Shown: positions 23,654 to 32,637, numbered from the stretch's first letter. The stretch is DNA of 44,060 nt from Syntrophobacterales bacterium (GCA_019429105.1 JAHYJE010000030.1:1-44060); one strand, 5' to 3'. The notes: generated by a model from the letters alone, not told the origin. Translations and numbers: made by a program.

Positions 23654-24826
23654 ATGATTACTCGTGACATCACGGAAGAACTGCTCCGTTCCGCCGCGGA
23701 GTACCCGGTGGTTACCGTTCTGGGGCCGCGCCAGTCGGGAAAAACCACGTTAGCGCGTCTGACGTTTCCGGACAAGCCGTACTTTTCGCTGGAGGATCCG
23801 GATATCCGCATGGCGGCGGAAACCGATCCGCGCGGATTTCTTGCTCAGATGCCGGAGGGAGGCATCCTCGATGAGGTGCAACGGCTTCCCGCACTTCTCT
23901 CCTATCTGCAGGGAATAGTTGACAAAACCCGAAAACGCGGGCTGTTTATCCTGACCGGCAGCCATCAACCGCAACTTCACGAAGCAATCAGCCAATCGCT
24001 GGCGGGGCGGACGGCCATGCTGGCATTGTGGCCTTTTTCGCTGCATGAACTTCGCTCTTACGGACCCGCACTGGATCCCTTCGACTTGATCCACCGCGGA
24101 TTTTTCCCCAGGCTTCACGAAGAGGCTATGGAACCGCGCCGGTTTTTCAATGGCTACCTGCTAACCTGCGTTGAGCGCGATGTGCGCGCCTTGATCCAAG
24201 TACGCGACCTTTCGCAGTTTCAAAAATTCCTCGTCCTGCTGGCCGGACGGCTGGGACAGGTTGTCAATTTAGCATCACTTGGCAATGATGTAGGCGCTTC
24301 CAGCACCTCAATCAGAAATTGGCTATCCGTGCTGAAGGCCTCGTATATTGTGTTCGAACTCCCTCCGTTTTTCAAGAACGTTCAAAAGCGGGTAATCAAA
24401 TCGCCCAAAATATTCTTTACCGATGTGGGGCTCGCCGCCTTTCTGCTCGGCATCCACACCGCCGAGCAGGCCTCGCGCGATCCTTTGCGCGGAAATCTTT
24501 ACCAAAACCTGATTATCGCGGACATAGTGAAAAGCGCACTCAACAAGGGCATAAGACCTGAAATTTATTTTTTCCGGGACTCCCACGGCAACGAGGTCGA
24601 TCTTCTCATCCGCGAAAACGGAGCGCTTACACCTGTAGAGATAAAATCGGCCGCGACATTTTCCAGGGACTTCATCAGTAAGATCGAATGGTTCCATACG
24701 TTGGAGGGGTCACGCGCAAAAGCAGGCGCCGTTCTCTACAATGGCGAGCAGCCATTCAACGTCCGCAATGTTCGTGTTTTCAATCCGCTTCGTGAGGAAG
24801 ATCTCTGGAAAACGCTTACCGATTAA
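23654..24826 (+). CDS. AAA ATPase with DUF4143 domain
   Basis: ATG 23654 gives 390 residues starting MITRDITEELLRSA, the usual start for this family; the frame is open further upstream into a repeat and is not used. The N-terminal ATPase shows Walker A GPRQSGKT at 24-31 and a Walker B-like GGILDEVQRLP, then the sensor LTGSHQ. The C-terminal DUF4143 part has HGNEVDLLIRENGALTPVEIKSA, a PD-(D/E)XK-like nuclease pattern. These proteins are widespread, often in mobile or accessory regions, and have no settled role; they may bind or process nucleic acid. The TAA stop is immediately followed by TTGGGGACAGCC of the palindromic repeat. A truncated relative lies at 43552. Confidence 0.88.
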   Translation: MITRDITEELLRSAAEYPVVTVLGPRQSGKTTLARLTFPDKPYFSLEDPDIRMAAETDPRGFLAQMPEGGILDEVQRLPALLSYLQGIVDKTRKRGLFILTGSHQPQLHEAISQSLAGRTAMLALWPFSLHELRSYGPALDPFDLIHRGFFPRLHEEAMEPRRFFNGYLLTCVERDVRALIQVRDLSQFQKFLVLLAGRLGQVVNLASLGNDVGASSTSIRNWLSVLKASYIVFELPPFFKNVQKRVIKSPKIFFTDVGLAAFLLGIHTAEQASRDPLRGNLYQNLIIADIVKSALNKGIRPEIYFFRDSHGNEVDLLIRENGALTPVEIKSAATFSRDFISKIEWFHTLEGSRAKAGAVLYNGEQPFNVRNVRVFNPLREEDLWKTLTD

Positions 24827-24870
24827 TTGGGGACAGCCACTGATAAGTTTATTAGTGGCTGTCCCCAATT
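24825..24870. repeat. 46-base palindromic repeat (copy 1), AATTGGGGACAGCCACT family
   Basis: Left arm AATTGGGGACAGCCACTGAT and right arm ATTAGTGGCTGTCCCCAATT form a nearly perfect 22-base stem. The element starts within the stop codon of the DUF4143 ATPase and its right half overlaps the end of the cohesin-like gene on the other strand. Copy 2 at 25390 is its inverse, with one base different. Confidence 0.85.
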
Positions 24871-25373
24871 ATGGTGATTTTGCCTGATTTTGCCTTGCAG
24901 GGGATATCTTTCAGGTCATCGCCCATCAATTGCACGTCCGTCGTTTCGATCAGGGTTTCGCGATTATCGGTCAAACCCTTTTTCAGCGAGAAAAAAAGCG
25001 TAAGCAGGGTGACATCCTTGCCGGATATGCCCCGGGCGGCCGCCATGACTACGATCAGTTTGCCCGGGGTCTTGTCGTTGATGACGTGCATCATCGAATC
25101 TGTGCTTTTGGAACGGGCGCCCCCTTTAAACGTGAGCAGTTCCTTGTTATAATTGATGACAAGTTTGACGCCGGCGAGGCGGTCCACCTGATCGACGACC
25201 AGCGGAACGCGGAGATCCTCACCCGGGCGAGCCCGCTGTTCGGTAATCGTCAGCTCCGCTCCAAAAACGGGAAAACCCCCAAAAACGAGCGCAAACACAA
25301 ACCCCAGCAGCGCGCCCGTCCGTAAAAAACGGGGGGTCGGTCGTCCTGTCTGTCGGCGCTCATTTCCGTTCAT
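24852..25373 (-). CDS. Secreted cohesin-like domain protein at the end of the T2SS cluster
   Basis: ATG 25373 is preceded by AAAGGAGTGG and gives 173 residues. The N-terminus is a long signal peptide (basic start, then ALLGFVFALVFGGFPVFGA, likely cut after FGA). The mature part is a single beta-sandwich with cohesin-like features: GEDLRVPLVVDQVDRLAGVKLVINYNKELLTFKG, then KLIVVMAAARGISGKDVTLLTLFFSL and ITIIG. Cohesin folds bind partners such as dockerins in clostridia; here a role in anchoring or accompanying a secreted substrate is inference. It follows gspE by 60 bases, with a 46-base palindrome on each side. Its last residues IIGDSH and TAA stop come from the repeat. Confidence 0.75.
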   Translation of the reverse strand: MNGNERRQTGRPTPRFLRTGALLGFVFALVFGGFPVFGAELTITEQRARPGEDLRVPLVVDQVDRLAGVKLVINYNKELLTFKGGARSKSTDSMMHVINDKTPGKLIVVMAAARGISGKDVTLLTLFFSLKKGLTDNRETLIETTDVQLMGDDLKDIPCKAKSGKITIIGDSH

Positions 25374-25389
25374 ATTCCACTCCTTTATT

Positions 25390-25435
25390 AATTGGGGACA
25401 GCCACTAATAAACTTATTAGTGGCTGTCCCCAATT
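25390..25435. repeat. 46-base palindromic repeat (copy 2), inverse of copy 1
   Basis: AATTGGGGACAGCCACTAAT and ATTAGTGGCTGTCCCCAATT are perfect mates around the AAACTT centre, opposite in orientation to the AAGTTT centre of copy 1 at 24825. It fills the gap between gspE, whose TAA stop (25436-25434) overlaps it, and the cohesin-like gene. Confidence 0.85.
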
Positions 25436-27173
25436 AAACGGCTTCCTCGATGTCTTCCTCCCGCTTCAGGATACGGGTCACGCGGAACACCTCCTCGATC
25501 GTCGTCGTCCCCTCCCGCACCTTTTTGGCGCCATCGGCAAGCAGCGTCGCCATTCCGCGCCGGACGGCCTCGTCCTGAATCTGGTTGGAATCGGAAGTCT
25601 TCAAAATCATTCGTTTCATGGCATCATCGAGGATCAGCACCTCGAAGATCGCCGTCCGCCCCCGGTAGCCGGTATTCATGCAGGCCGCGCAGCCGGTTCG
25701 CCGGTAAAATACCGTATCATCATGGTTTTTTCTGCCCATCCCCAGATTGACAAGCGACTCCTCGTCGGGAATGTAGGCCTCCTTGCACTTCGGGCAAAGC
25801 ACCCGGACAAGCCGCTGGGCAATAATCGCAATGACCGACGAGGTGACAAGGTACGGCTCGATCCCCATGTCGATCAGGCGCGTGACCGCCGAGGACGCGT
25901 CGTTGGTGTGGAGCGTCGAAAAGACGAGATGGCCGGTAAGCGACGACTGAATCGCGATCTCGGCGGTCTCCCGGTCGCGCACCTCGCCGATCAGGATCAC
26001 GTCCGGGTCCTGACGGACGATGGAACGCAATCCCTGGGCAAAGGTCAGGTCGATCTTCGGGTTCACCTGGATCTGGCCGATCCCCTCGATCTGGTACTCG
26101 ACGGGGTCTTCGATCGTGATGATGTTCACCTCCGGGCTGTTGATGCTGGAAAGCGCCGCGTAGAGGGTCGTCGTCTTGCCGCTTCCGGTCGGCCCGGTGA
26201 CAAGGATAATCCCGTAAGGAGATTTAATTAAGCTATTGAAAGAATTAACTTTTTCATCATCCATCCCCAGATCGGAGAGCCTCAGCACCGACGAGGTCTT
26301 GTCCAAGAGTCTCAATACGACCCGCTCGCCGAAAGAGGTGGGAATCGTCGAAACGCGGATGTCCACGCTCCGGTCGGCGATCTTGATTTCGATCCGGCCA
26401 TCCTGGGGGAGCCTCTTTTCCGCGATATTGAGGCTAGCCATGACCTTGACGCGGGAGACGAGCGGCGAATGGATCTTGCGGGGAAGACTCAGGATGTCGT
26501 AGAGGATGCCGTCGATCCGGTAGCGCACCCGCACGTTTCCCTGGTACGGTTCGATATGGATGTCGCTCGCCCGATCCTTGACCGCCCCGGAGAGCAGCAG
26601 ATTGAGCAGCTTGATGATCGGGGCGTCGCTGGTTTCGTCAAGCAGATCGCCTTTTTCCTCGATCTCGGAGATGAGGCTGTCCGTCGATTCGCCGGAAATC
26701 TCCTCGAAAAACTCCTTCGCCGTGCTGCGGCTGAGGTCATAGGCGATGTTGATCGCCGCCATGATCTCCTCCTGCGTTGCCAGCACCACCGCCCGCTCCG
26801 GCAAATTCAGAACCCGGCAGATATCGTCAATCGCCTGAAAATTATAGGGATCATTGACGGCAATCACCGTTCCTTGCGGCGTATTGATAAGCGGTACCGC
26901 CTTTTGTTTTTTCAGGTGCTGAATCGGAAAATGGGCGGTGAAATCCGTGTCGATGTGGTCAACCGGGAGTTTTTTCCAGAACGGAATCCCCCACTCCTCA
27001 CCCAACGCCTTGAGGAGACTGCTTTCGGTCAGAGCCTTCTTCTGCAGGAGGAAATCGACCATACCGCCGCCGTTTTCCCAAGACGCACTATGCGCCGCGG
27101 CAACAAGCTCCGGCAAGACGCCGCAGGCGGCCAGCCGCCCGTCCAGACTGCTGTCACTTCCGGGCACGGTCAT
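25434..27173 (-). CDS. gspE: Type II secretion ATPase
   Basis: ATG 27173 overlaps the gspD stop (ATGA); the longer frame to 27449 only re-reads gspD. The 579-residue cytoplasmic motor has an N-terminal MshEN-like domain (about 10-150), then VKDRASDIHIEPY, Walker A GPTGSGKT at 327-334, the Asp box IITIEDPVEY, Walker B DVILIGEVRD at 391-400 and the His box GHLVFSTLHTNDA. The zinc site is Cys460, Cys463, Cys495 and Cys498 (CPKC and CAAC). It powers pseudopilus growth by ATP hydrolysis. The TAA stop abuts the 46-base palindrome. Confidence 0.96.
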   Translation of the reverse strand: MTVPGSDSSLDGRLAACGVLPELVAAAHSASWENGGGMVDFLLQKKALTESSLLKALGEEWGIPFWKKLPVDHIDTDFTAHFPIQHLKKQKAVPLINTPQGTVIAVNDPYNFQAIDDICRVLNLPERAVVLATQEEIMAAINIAYDLSRSTAKEFFEEISGESTDSLISEIEEKGDLLDETSDAPIIKLLNLLLSGAVKDRASDIHIEPYQGNVRVRYRIDGILYDILSLPRKIHSPLVSRVKVMASLNIAEKRLPQDGRIEIKIADRSVDIRVSTIPTSFGERVVLRLLDKTSSVLRLSDLGMDDEKVNSFNSLIKSPYGIILVTGPTGSGKTTTLYAALSSINSPEVNIITIEDPVEYQIEGIGQIQVNPKIDLTFAQGLRSIVRQDPDVILIGEVRDRETAEIAIQSSLTGHLVFSTLHTNDASSAVTRLIDMGIEPYLVTSSVIAIIAQRLVRVLCPKCKEAYIPDEESLVNLGMGRKNHDDTVFYRRTGCAACMNTGYRGRTAIFEVLILDDAMKRMILKTSDSNQIQDEAVRRGMATLLADGAKKVREGTTTIEEVFRVTRILKREEDIEEAV

Positions 27174-29893
27174 TTCTCCTCCGCCGCTGAATCGCCGCTT
27201 CCGGTTTGCACCGCAGCATTGCCGGATGTCCCGGTGGGAGTCGCAACCTCGATGACCCCAGTGGAGGCGCTTGCCCCGGTCTTTTTCGCCGGCGTGTTTT
27301 TGATCGTCCCCTCCTGGATGGTTTTCATATACTCTTTTTTGTCCTCCTGAATCGCCGCGGCATCTTCCGGAGTGCGGATAATCCGCGGGGTGATGAAGAC
27401 AAAGAGGTTGGTTCTTCTGGCGCTGTTCGAACGCGTTTTGAAGAGCCACCCCAGAATCGGAATATCTCCCAGCAGGGGAACCTTGTAGTTGCCCTTCGTG
27501 GACTCTTCCTCGATCATCCCGCCGAGTACGACGGTTTCCCCGTCCTTGACGGTAACGGTGGTCTTGGCGGTGCGCTTTAGCGTCGTCGGGGCCAGAATAT
27601 TGACCCCCGAACCCACATCAGCCGTTTTGCTGTCCACTTTTGTTACCGTCTGATCGAGTTTCATCCGGATGAAACCGTCCTTGTTGATCTGCGGGGTCAC
27701 CTTGAGCGTCACGCCAACGTCCTTGTATTCGTAGCTGCTGTAGTTGGTGGTCGATGTCGTCGTCGTGTCCTGGCGAGTTACGTAGGGGATGTTCGAGCCG
27801 ACGGTAATTTCCGCCTCCTCATTGTCCAGCGTCAGGAGCTGCGGCGTGGAGAGAAAACGGAAATCCGTATCGCTCTGATAGGCCTGAATAAAAGCAGCGA
27901 GGTTGGGAAACGAAATCGTCGTTGCGACGCCCGCCACAGTGGTCGTGGCGACGTTGATCATCTGCCCGACAACCCCCAATGACAACCCGGCCGGCAATCC
28001 CTTCCCGGAGACAAGATTCTGAGCAATGCTATAGGATCCGCTGTCGCCGCTGACGCCGCCGACGATCGCCCCTGTCCGGTCCCTGTACGAACCGGAGTTC
28101 GCCCCCTGCCATTCGACCCCGAGCTTGAATCCCTTATCGGCGTTTACCTCCATGATCAGCGCCTCGAGATAGACCATCGGTCTGGAGATGTCCAATTTTC
28201 GGATCACATCCTCGAGAACCAGATAATCCGCAGTATCGGCGGTGATGATGAGTGAGTTTGTTGACTTGTCCGCGACGATCTGGACGTTTTTGGAGATCGG
28301 CGCCGCGGCGGCCGCCGGGGCCGCCGGCGCACCAGCGGCCGTTTTTGCCTGCTGGGGAAGACCGGTCAAAACCTTGACCAGATCCTCGGCCTTCGCGTTC
28401 TGCAGGTAATAGACGCGGATCATCCCGGCCCCGCGCGGGATATCCTTGTCCATGAGGTTCAAAAGTTCCCGGATTCTTGCCATGTCGTTTTCCGCGGCCA
28501 GGATAATCAGCGCGTTGGTCCGATCATCCGCGACAACTTTGACCGGGGAGATGGCCGCCCGGCCGGGAACGGCATGCTTCTGAAAGATCAGCGTCAGGGA
28601 TTTGGCCATCTCCATCGCCGAGGCGAACTTCAAAGGAACGTAGGAGATGAGTTCCCCGACCCCCTCCACGTCGAGGGCGGTCACGATCTCCTGGAGCCGC
28701 TTGATGTTGGAGAGGACATCGGTAATGATCAGCATACCCGCCGGCGGGTAGGAAAGAACAACGCTCGTCTTGGAGATCAGGGGGTCGAGCACCTTCTTCA
28801 TATCGTCGGGGGTCGCGTGCTGAAGGGTGAGGATCTGCGTCACGATCTTGTCCTCGGGCGCAATACTCTCCCTTTTGAGCCGCAGCTCCAGGTTCTTCCC
28901 CCGGGCTTCCAAGGCGGGGATCACCTTGATCACCTCGCCCGCCTCGACCGTGGCAAAACCGTAGATATCGAGCACCGATTCAAACACCTTGTAAACCTCG
29001 GAAACGGCAATCTTTTTCGGGGAGATGACCGTCACCTTGCCCCTGACCTTGTCGTCAACGACAAAGTTCCTGCCGGTAAGTTCGCTGACAAACTTAATAA
29101 AGACAGTTATATCCACATTGTCAAAGTCAATTGTCACATACCGGCCCGACCCGGCCGGAGCGCCCCCGGACAATGCCGGCGGAGCGGAAGCCTGGCTGGG
29201 GGGCTGCGCATTGCCGACGTTTGTCGGCGGCTGAACCTGCGAATCCGGTACGGGAACTGGTTGCCGGGCGGCAGGGGAGGCCTGTCCCGCCGCCGCTGGT
29301 TGATTAGCCGGCGACGCCGCTACTCCGGAGGCGGGCGGCTGCACCCCGGGGGACGGTACTTCCCCGAAGCGCGGACCTCGTTCCTGACTCTGTACCGGCG
29401 TCGGAATCGCGCTTGCGGGGGTGCGCGGCGCCTGTGCACTTCCCGTAACCGGCGCGGGAGGAGCGACAACCGTTGGCGTCCCGGTCGCAGCCTTGACTGG
29501 CGATGCCGGAGCGACTGTTTTTACCGCTTTCTCGGCCTTCGCCGCGGCTTTCTTCTCGACGACGGCTTTCGGCGGCGCACTCGCTGCCGGCGCCGGTGTG
29601 GTTGTGACCGGTTTTTCCTCACCCGCGATGCGGGCGGCGCCGGCAATGCCCGGCAGTAAAACAAACAGGGCGGCAAAAATCACGCAGGCCGCGACAAGTT
29701 CGGAATACCTTGATTTATTGGCAACGGTGTTCCCCCCAGGCAACATCCGCCTGGTCTGTCTTAAAAGAGCGGAAAACGGCCTTAACAGGGATGAAGATTT
29801 TTCCCGCTTCCGGAGACCTTCCAGACTCTCCCCGGCGCTCTTTCTCCCTCTGGCAACTGCAATTCGTTCCTCAATTATGTTTAATGATGGCAT
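27170..29893 (-). CDS. gspD: Type II secretion outer-membrane secretin
   Basis: The ATG at 29893 overlaps the stop of the upstream TPR gene by one base, giving 907 residues. A signal peptide-like helix lies unusually far in, at about 66-87 (AACVIFAALFVLLPGIAGAA), so a later start such as Met50 (MLPGGNT) is possible. A Pro/Ala-rich linker covers about 91-250. Then come the N0 domain (RYVTIDFDNVDITVFIKFVSELTG), several N domains with DDRTNALIILA and DKSTNSLIITA, and the C-terminal secretin with VGSNIPYV, VTVKDGETVVLGGMI and KVPLLGDIPILGWLF. It forms the outer-membrane channel for folded exoproteins. Confidence 0.95.
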   Translation of the reverse strand: MPSLNIIEERIAVARGRKSAGESLEGLRKREKSSSLLRPFSALLRQTRRMLPGGNTVANKSRYSELVAACVIFAALFVLLPGIAGAARIAGEEKPVTTTPAPAASAPPKAVVEKKAAAKAEKAVKTVAPASPVKAATGTPTVVAPPAPVTGSAQAPRTPASAIPTPVQSQERGPRFGEVPSPGVQPPASGVAASPANQPAAAGQASPAARQPVPVPDSQVQPPTNVGNAQPPSQASAPPALSGGAPAGSGRYVTIDFDNVDITVFIKFVSELTGRNFVVDDKVRGKVTVISPKKIAVSEVYKVFESVLDIYGFATVEAGEVIKVIPALEARGKNLELRLKRESIAPEDKIVTQILTLQHATPDDMKKVLDPLISKTSVVLSYPPAGMLIITDVLSNIKRLQEIVTALDVEGVGELISYVPLKFASAMEMAKSLTLIFQKHAVPGRAAISPVKVVADDRTNALIILAAENDMARIRELLNLMDKDIPRGAGMIRVYYLQNAKAEDLVKVLTGLPQQAKTAAGAPAAPAAAAAPISKNVQIVADKSTNSLIITADTADYLVLEDVIRKLDISRPMVYLEALIMEVNADKGFKLGVEWQGANSGSYRDRTGAIVGGVSGDSGSYSIAQNLVSGKGLPAGLSLGVVGQMINVATTTVAGVATTISFPNLAAFIQAYQSDTDFRFLSTPQLLTLDNEEAEITVGSNIPYVTRQDTTTTSTTNYSSYEYKDVGVTLKVTPQINKDGFIRMKLDQTVTKVDSKTADVGSGVNILAPTTLKRTAKTTVTVKDGETVVLGGMIEEESTKGNYKVPLLGDIPILGWLFKTRSNSARRTNLFVFITPRIIRTPEDAAAIQEDKKEYMKTIQEGTIKNTPAKKTGASASTGVIEVATPTGTSGNAAVQTGSGDSAAEEK

Positions 29894-30681
29894 CAGTTTC
29901 TTACCCCTCCATCCATTCCCTTAAATTTAGGCGATGCTACCACCTTTTTCATATCGGCATCCTTTTTTACCCAACTCATCACTTCTTTGTCTATGGATAT
30001 CGCAATCTTGAGATACCAGAGACTTTGATCAATATCATTTTTCTGCGCGTAAAGACAGGCCATGTTGTAATACGGATCGACATAGTCCCTCTTCAGTAAA
30101 ACCGCCCGGCGAAACAGGGCCAGCGCCTTGTCGCTTTTCCTTTCGGACAGATAAACAACCCCGAGATTGTTCAGCGCCTCGACATTATCTTCATCAAGGG
30201 TCAATATTTCCCCGTAAAGGGTCTTGGCCGTGCTGAAATTGCCGCTGCGCTGGGCTAGCGCTGCCTCTTCCTGACGACGCTTTATCTCCACAGCCTTTTT
30301 CTCGTCCTGCACCTTCTTGCTTGCGGCGGCCGCAGGCTTTGCCACGCTCGTCTTCCGGGCGGCGTCATCTGCCGCGAGAACCGCCGCCGGCTTTGGCATC
30401 GGGAGCGCCTCTTGTTTCCCCGTCGAACCGGCGAACGCCGTTCCCCGCTCTGCCGATGACACCGGGGGCTTTGGAGCAACGGACACCGGCGCCAAAAAGA
30501 ATTTCACGGCCAGCAGCGTCCCTGCGGCAACAATTACGATAGTCGCAGCAAAAATCGCCATCGGTTTTTGCCACGGGCGCCTCCGCCTTGCGGGAGGGAG
30601 GGAAGCTGCATAATCCACCTTCCCATAGCAATTATCTTTTTCTGCTTGCGCCTTGCGGAGCGCCTCGTTGATATAACTCAT
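29893..30681 (-). CDS. GspB-like inner-membrane protein with TPR domain
   Basis: The 262-residue protein starts MSYINEALRKAQAEKD, the N-terminal signature of GspB/ExeB proteins, followed by a transmembrane helix at about 42-63 (AIFAATIVIVAAGTLLAVKFFL) and an Ala/Lys/Pro-rich linker. Instead of the usual GspB periplasmic domain, the C-terminal half is TPR: FSTAKTLYGEILTLDEDNVEALNNLGVVYLSERKSDKALALFRRAVLLKRDYVDPYYNMACLY by pattern in two or three repeats. It lies between gspA and gspD, the place of gspB, and overlaps gspD by one base. It probably helps GspA pass peptidoglycan or place the secretin. Confidence 0.8.
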   Translation of the reverse strand: MSYINEALRKAQAEKDNCYGKVDYAASLPPARRRRPWQKPMAIFAATIVIVAAGTLLAVKFFLAPVSVAPKPPVSSAERGTAFAGSTGKQEALPMPKPAAVLAADDAARKTSVAKPAAAASKKVQDEKKAVEIKRRQEEAALAQRSGNFSTAKTLYGEILTLDEDNVEALNNLGVVYLSERKSDKALALFRRAVLLKRDYVDPYYNMACLYAQKNDIDQSLWYLKIAISIDKEVMSWVKKDADMKKVVASPKFKGMDGGVRN

Positions 30682-30737
30682 TTTTCTTCCCCGTCAAGCT
30701 GTTTGATGGCCCGACGATCCCTCAAAAAATCCCCCGC

Positions 30738-31661
30738 TCAAAGCCACGGCCACTGGAAGTAGCCGATTATAATCAGCATTGTCCAGAGAAGCAGGGCCGC
30801 GGCAATTTCCAGCCGCAGCCGCGTCTGCTGTCCGGAGGTCCGGGCCAGGTAACCGGCGCCGAGGTCGCGAATCGCCGCCCGGACGCTGCGCCGGTCGACC
30901 GTCCGCTTGTCCCTGCTATAGGCAACCAACAGCGCCCGGTCGCAGATCGCGTTGATTCTCCTCGGTATTCCCTCGGAGGCTCGGTAAATATAGCCATAAC
31001 TCGCCGGCGAAAACAACTCATCAGGGTTCCCGGAGGCAGCGGCAAGCCGATGCTCCAGGTAACCGCGCACATCCTTTCTGCCCAGCGGCTTCAGGTCGTA
31101 ACGGACGGTTATCCGCTCGTTCAACTGGCGAAGCGACGGCAACGACAGCATCTCCTGCAACTCCGGTTGCCCCAAAAGCACGATCTGCAGCAGTTTCTCG
31201 CTGGCCGTCTCCAGATTCGACAGCATTCTGACCTGTTCCAGCGTCTCGCGGGGCAAATTCTGCGCCTCATCGATGATCAGGACGGCGTTTTTCCCCCGGG
31301 AAAAATTTGCCAGCAAAAAAGCGTTGAGCGCGTCTATATATCTTTTCTTTGTTCCTCGGCCGCTCCCTATTTTTATTCCAAACTCCTGGTTCACCGTTTT
31401 GAGGAGTTCGAGATCGGAGAGGGCCGGATTGAAGATCAGCGCCGTCGCTACTGAATCGCCCAATTCCGAGAGCAGAAACCGGCAAAGGGTTGTTTTTCCA
31501 GTCCCTATCCCCCCGGTGAGCGCCATGAAGCCCTTTTTCTCATGTATCCCGTAAAGCAGGCAGTTGAGCGCCTCCCGATGCCGCGGGCTCAGATACAGGT
31601 AGCGCGGATCCGGAGAGAGGGTAAACGGGTTTTCCTTCAGCCCGAAGTATGCCTCGTACAT
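30738..31661 (-). CDS. gspA: GspA/ExeA-type AAA ATPase
   Basis: The 307-residue protein begins MYEAYFGLKENPFTLSPDPRYLYLS, the ExeA/GspA start. Walker A is GGIGTGKTT at 50-58, Walker B VLIIDEAQN at 127-135, followed by an AAA lid. A single transmembrane helix lies at the C-terminus (about 284-303, IAAALLLWTMLIIIGYF). In Aeromonas, ExeA and ExeB let the secretin assemble through peptidoglycan. The periplasmic peptidoglycan-binding part of classical ExeA is missing here, which ends shortly after the helix. It lies 56 bases before the GspB-like gene. Confidence 0.9.
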   Translation of the reverse strand: MYEAYFGLKENPFTLSPDPRYLYLSPRHREALNCLLYGIHEKKGFMALTGGIGTGKTTLCRFLLSELGDSVATALIFNPALSDLELLKTVNQEFGIKIGSGRGTKKRYIDALNAFLLANFSRGKNAVLIIDEAQNLPRETLEQVRMLSNLETASEKLLQIVLLGQPELQEMLSLPSLRQLNERITVRYDLKPLGRKDVRGYLEHRLAAASGNPDELFSPASYGYIYRASEGIPRRINAICDRALLVAYSRDKRTVDRRSVRAAIRDLGAGYLARTSGQQTRLRLEIAAALLLWTMLIIIGYFQWPWL

Positions 31662-31731
31662 TATCTAAAACCCCAAAACAGTGGCGTTCTCCTCCTCTTG
31701 CCCGCTCAATGATCGGCGCAGCGCCGTTTCC

Positions 31732-32637
31732 TTACCGAAACTGGAAGCTCAGCGTCTGCGGCTTCCCGCCCCGCTGCAGCGAAAGGGTCGCGCCCGCAGC
31801 CCTCTTCAGCGTATTGAGAAACGAGATCATGTCATCCGCCGTCTGGATTCTGTTTCCGTCCACACCCAGGAGAATGTCCCCGTTGACTATCCCCAGTCGC
31901 TGGTACATGCTGCCGGGCTGAATATTGGTTATCATGAAGCCGTCGGCCACCCCGCCCTTGAAGTAGGGGCGCACCTGCGCCTGGCGGAGCAAGCTCCCCA
32001 TGTCGGCCAGAGCCGCGGAAATCTCGCTGCGGTTGATGACCATTCCCCCACCCGGCGTCGCAGCCACGGGCGAAGCGGGAAGCGGTTGAACGCCAGCCGC
32101 CGGCAGTACCGGCGCCTCGGTTTTATCGGCCATCTTCAACGTCCGTTCCTGGTCGTTTACCAGGACGTCCAGCGCGTTTCTTTTGATCCGGAGAACCCTG
32201 GCGCCGGAAATTACATCGCCGATCTTGACCAGTCGCTGTTTGTGCGCGCTTTTTTCCTCGATTACCGCAAAACCGTGCTTCGCGTCGCCGGCGACCGTGC
32301 CCCGCAGATCGAAAAGCAGGGCGATATCCTGCTGCGGCGCCGGCTTGTTTTTCGCCTGCTTTTCCTCGATAGTCTCGGCCGTTGTGCCAAAAATATTTCT
32401 TTCGGGGATAGCGTTATAAGCACCCAGCGGCTCGCGAAGCGCGGCGACGGCTGCGGGCGCCCTGATTTCCAGAGCGGGGGGCGGCGTCATGCGGAGCAAC
32501 TGGAGCGTCAGGGCCTGGTAAAATACGCCCACCGTCTGATAGAGCAAAACGGCCATCACGGTCAAAATAATCGTCCGCCGGGAGAAAAACCCCTGGAGGT
32601 CGGAAAGCGAAAAACGAAAATAATGAGCCCAGTCCAC
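31732..32637 (-). CDS. gspC: Type II secretion inner-membrane protein GspC
   Basis: The 301-residue bitopic protein has a cytoplasmic N-terminus, one transmembrane helix (about 22-42), a homology region (YNAIPERNIFGTT, then IALLFDLRGTVAGDAKHGFAVIEEK and VKIGDVISGARVLRIKRNALDVLVN), a Pro-rich linker and a C-terminal PDZ domain (about 215-301, PGSMYQRLGIVNGDILLGVDGNRI by pattern). GspC links the inner-membrane platform to the secretin N0 domain and takes part in substrate choice. Upstream of gspA by 70 bases. Confidence 0.92.
   Translation of the reverse strand: MDWAHYFRFSLSDLQGFFSRRTIILTVMAVLLYQTVGVFYQALTLQLLRMTPPPALEIRAPAAVAALREPLGAYNAIPERNIFGTTAETIEEKQAKNKPAPQQDIALLFDLRGTVAGDAKHGFAVIEEKSAHKQRLVKIGDVISGARVLRIKRNALDVLVNDQERTLKMADKTEAPVLPAAGVQPLPASPVAATPGGGMVINRSEISAALADMGSLLRQAQVRPYFKGGVADGFMITNIQPGSMYQRLGIVNGDILLGVDGNRIQTADDMISFLNTLKRAAGATLSLQRGGKPQTLSFQFR

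Noticed and set aside
27174-27449. N-terminal extension of gspE
   Set aside because: It is gspD read out of frame; the ATG at 27173 has its own ribosome site and the usual ATGA overlap.
28574-29659. 361-codon plus-strand frame opposite gspD
   Set aside because: Its composition (Arg/His/Gly-rich, no motif) is that of an antisense shadow of the secretin gene.
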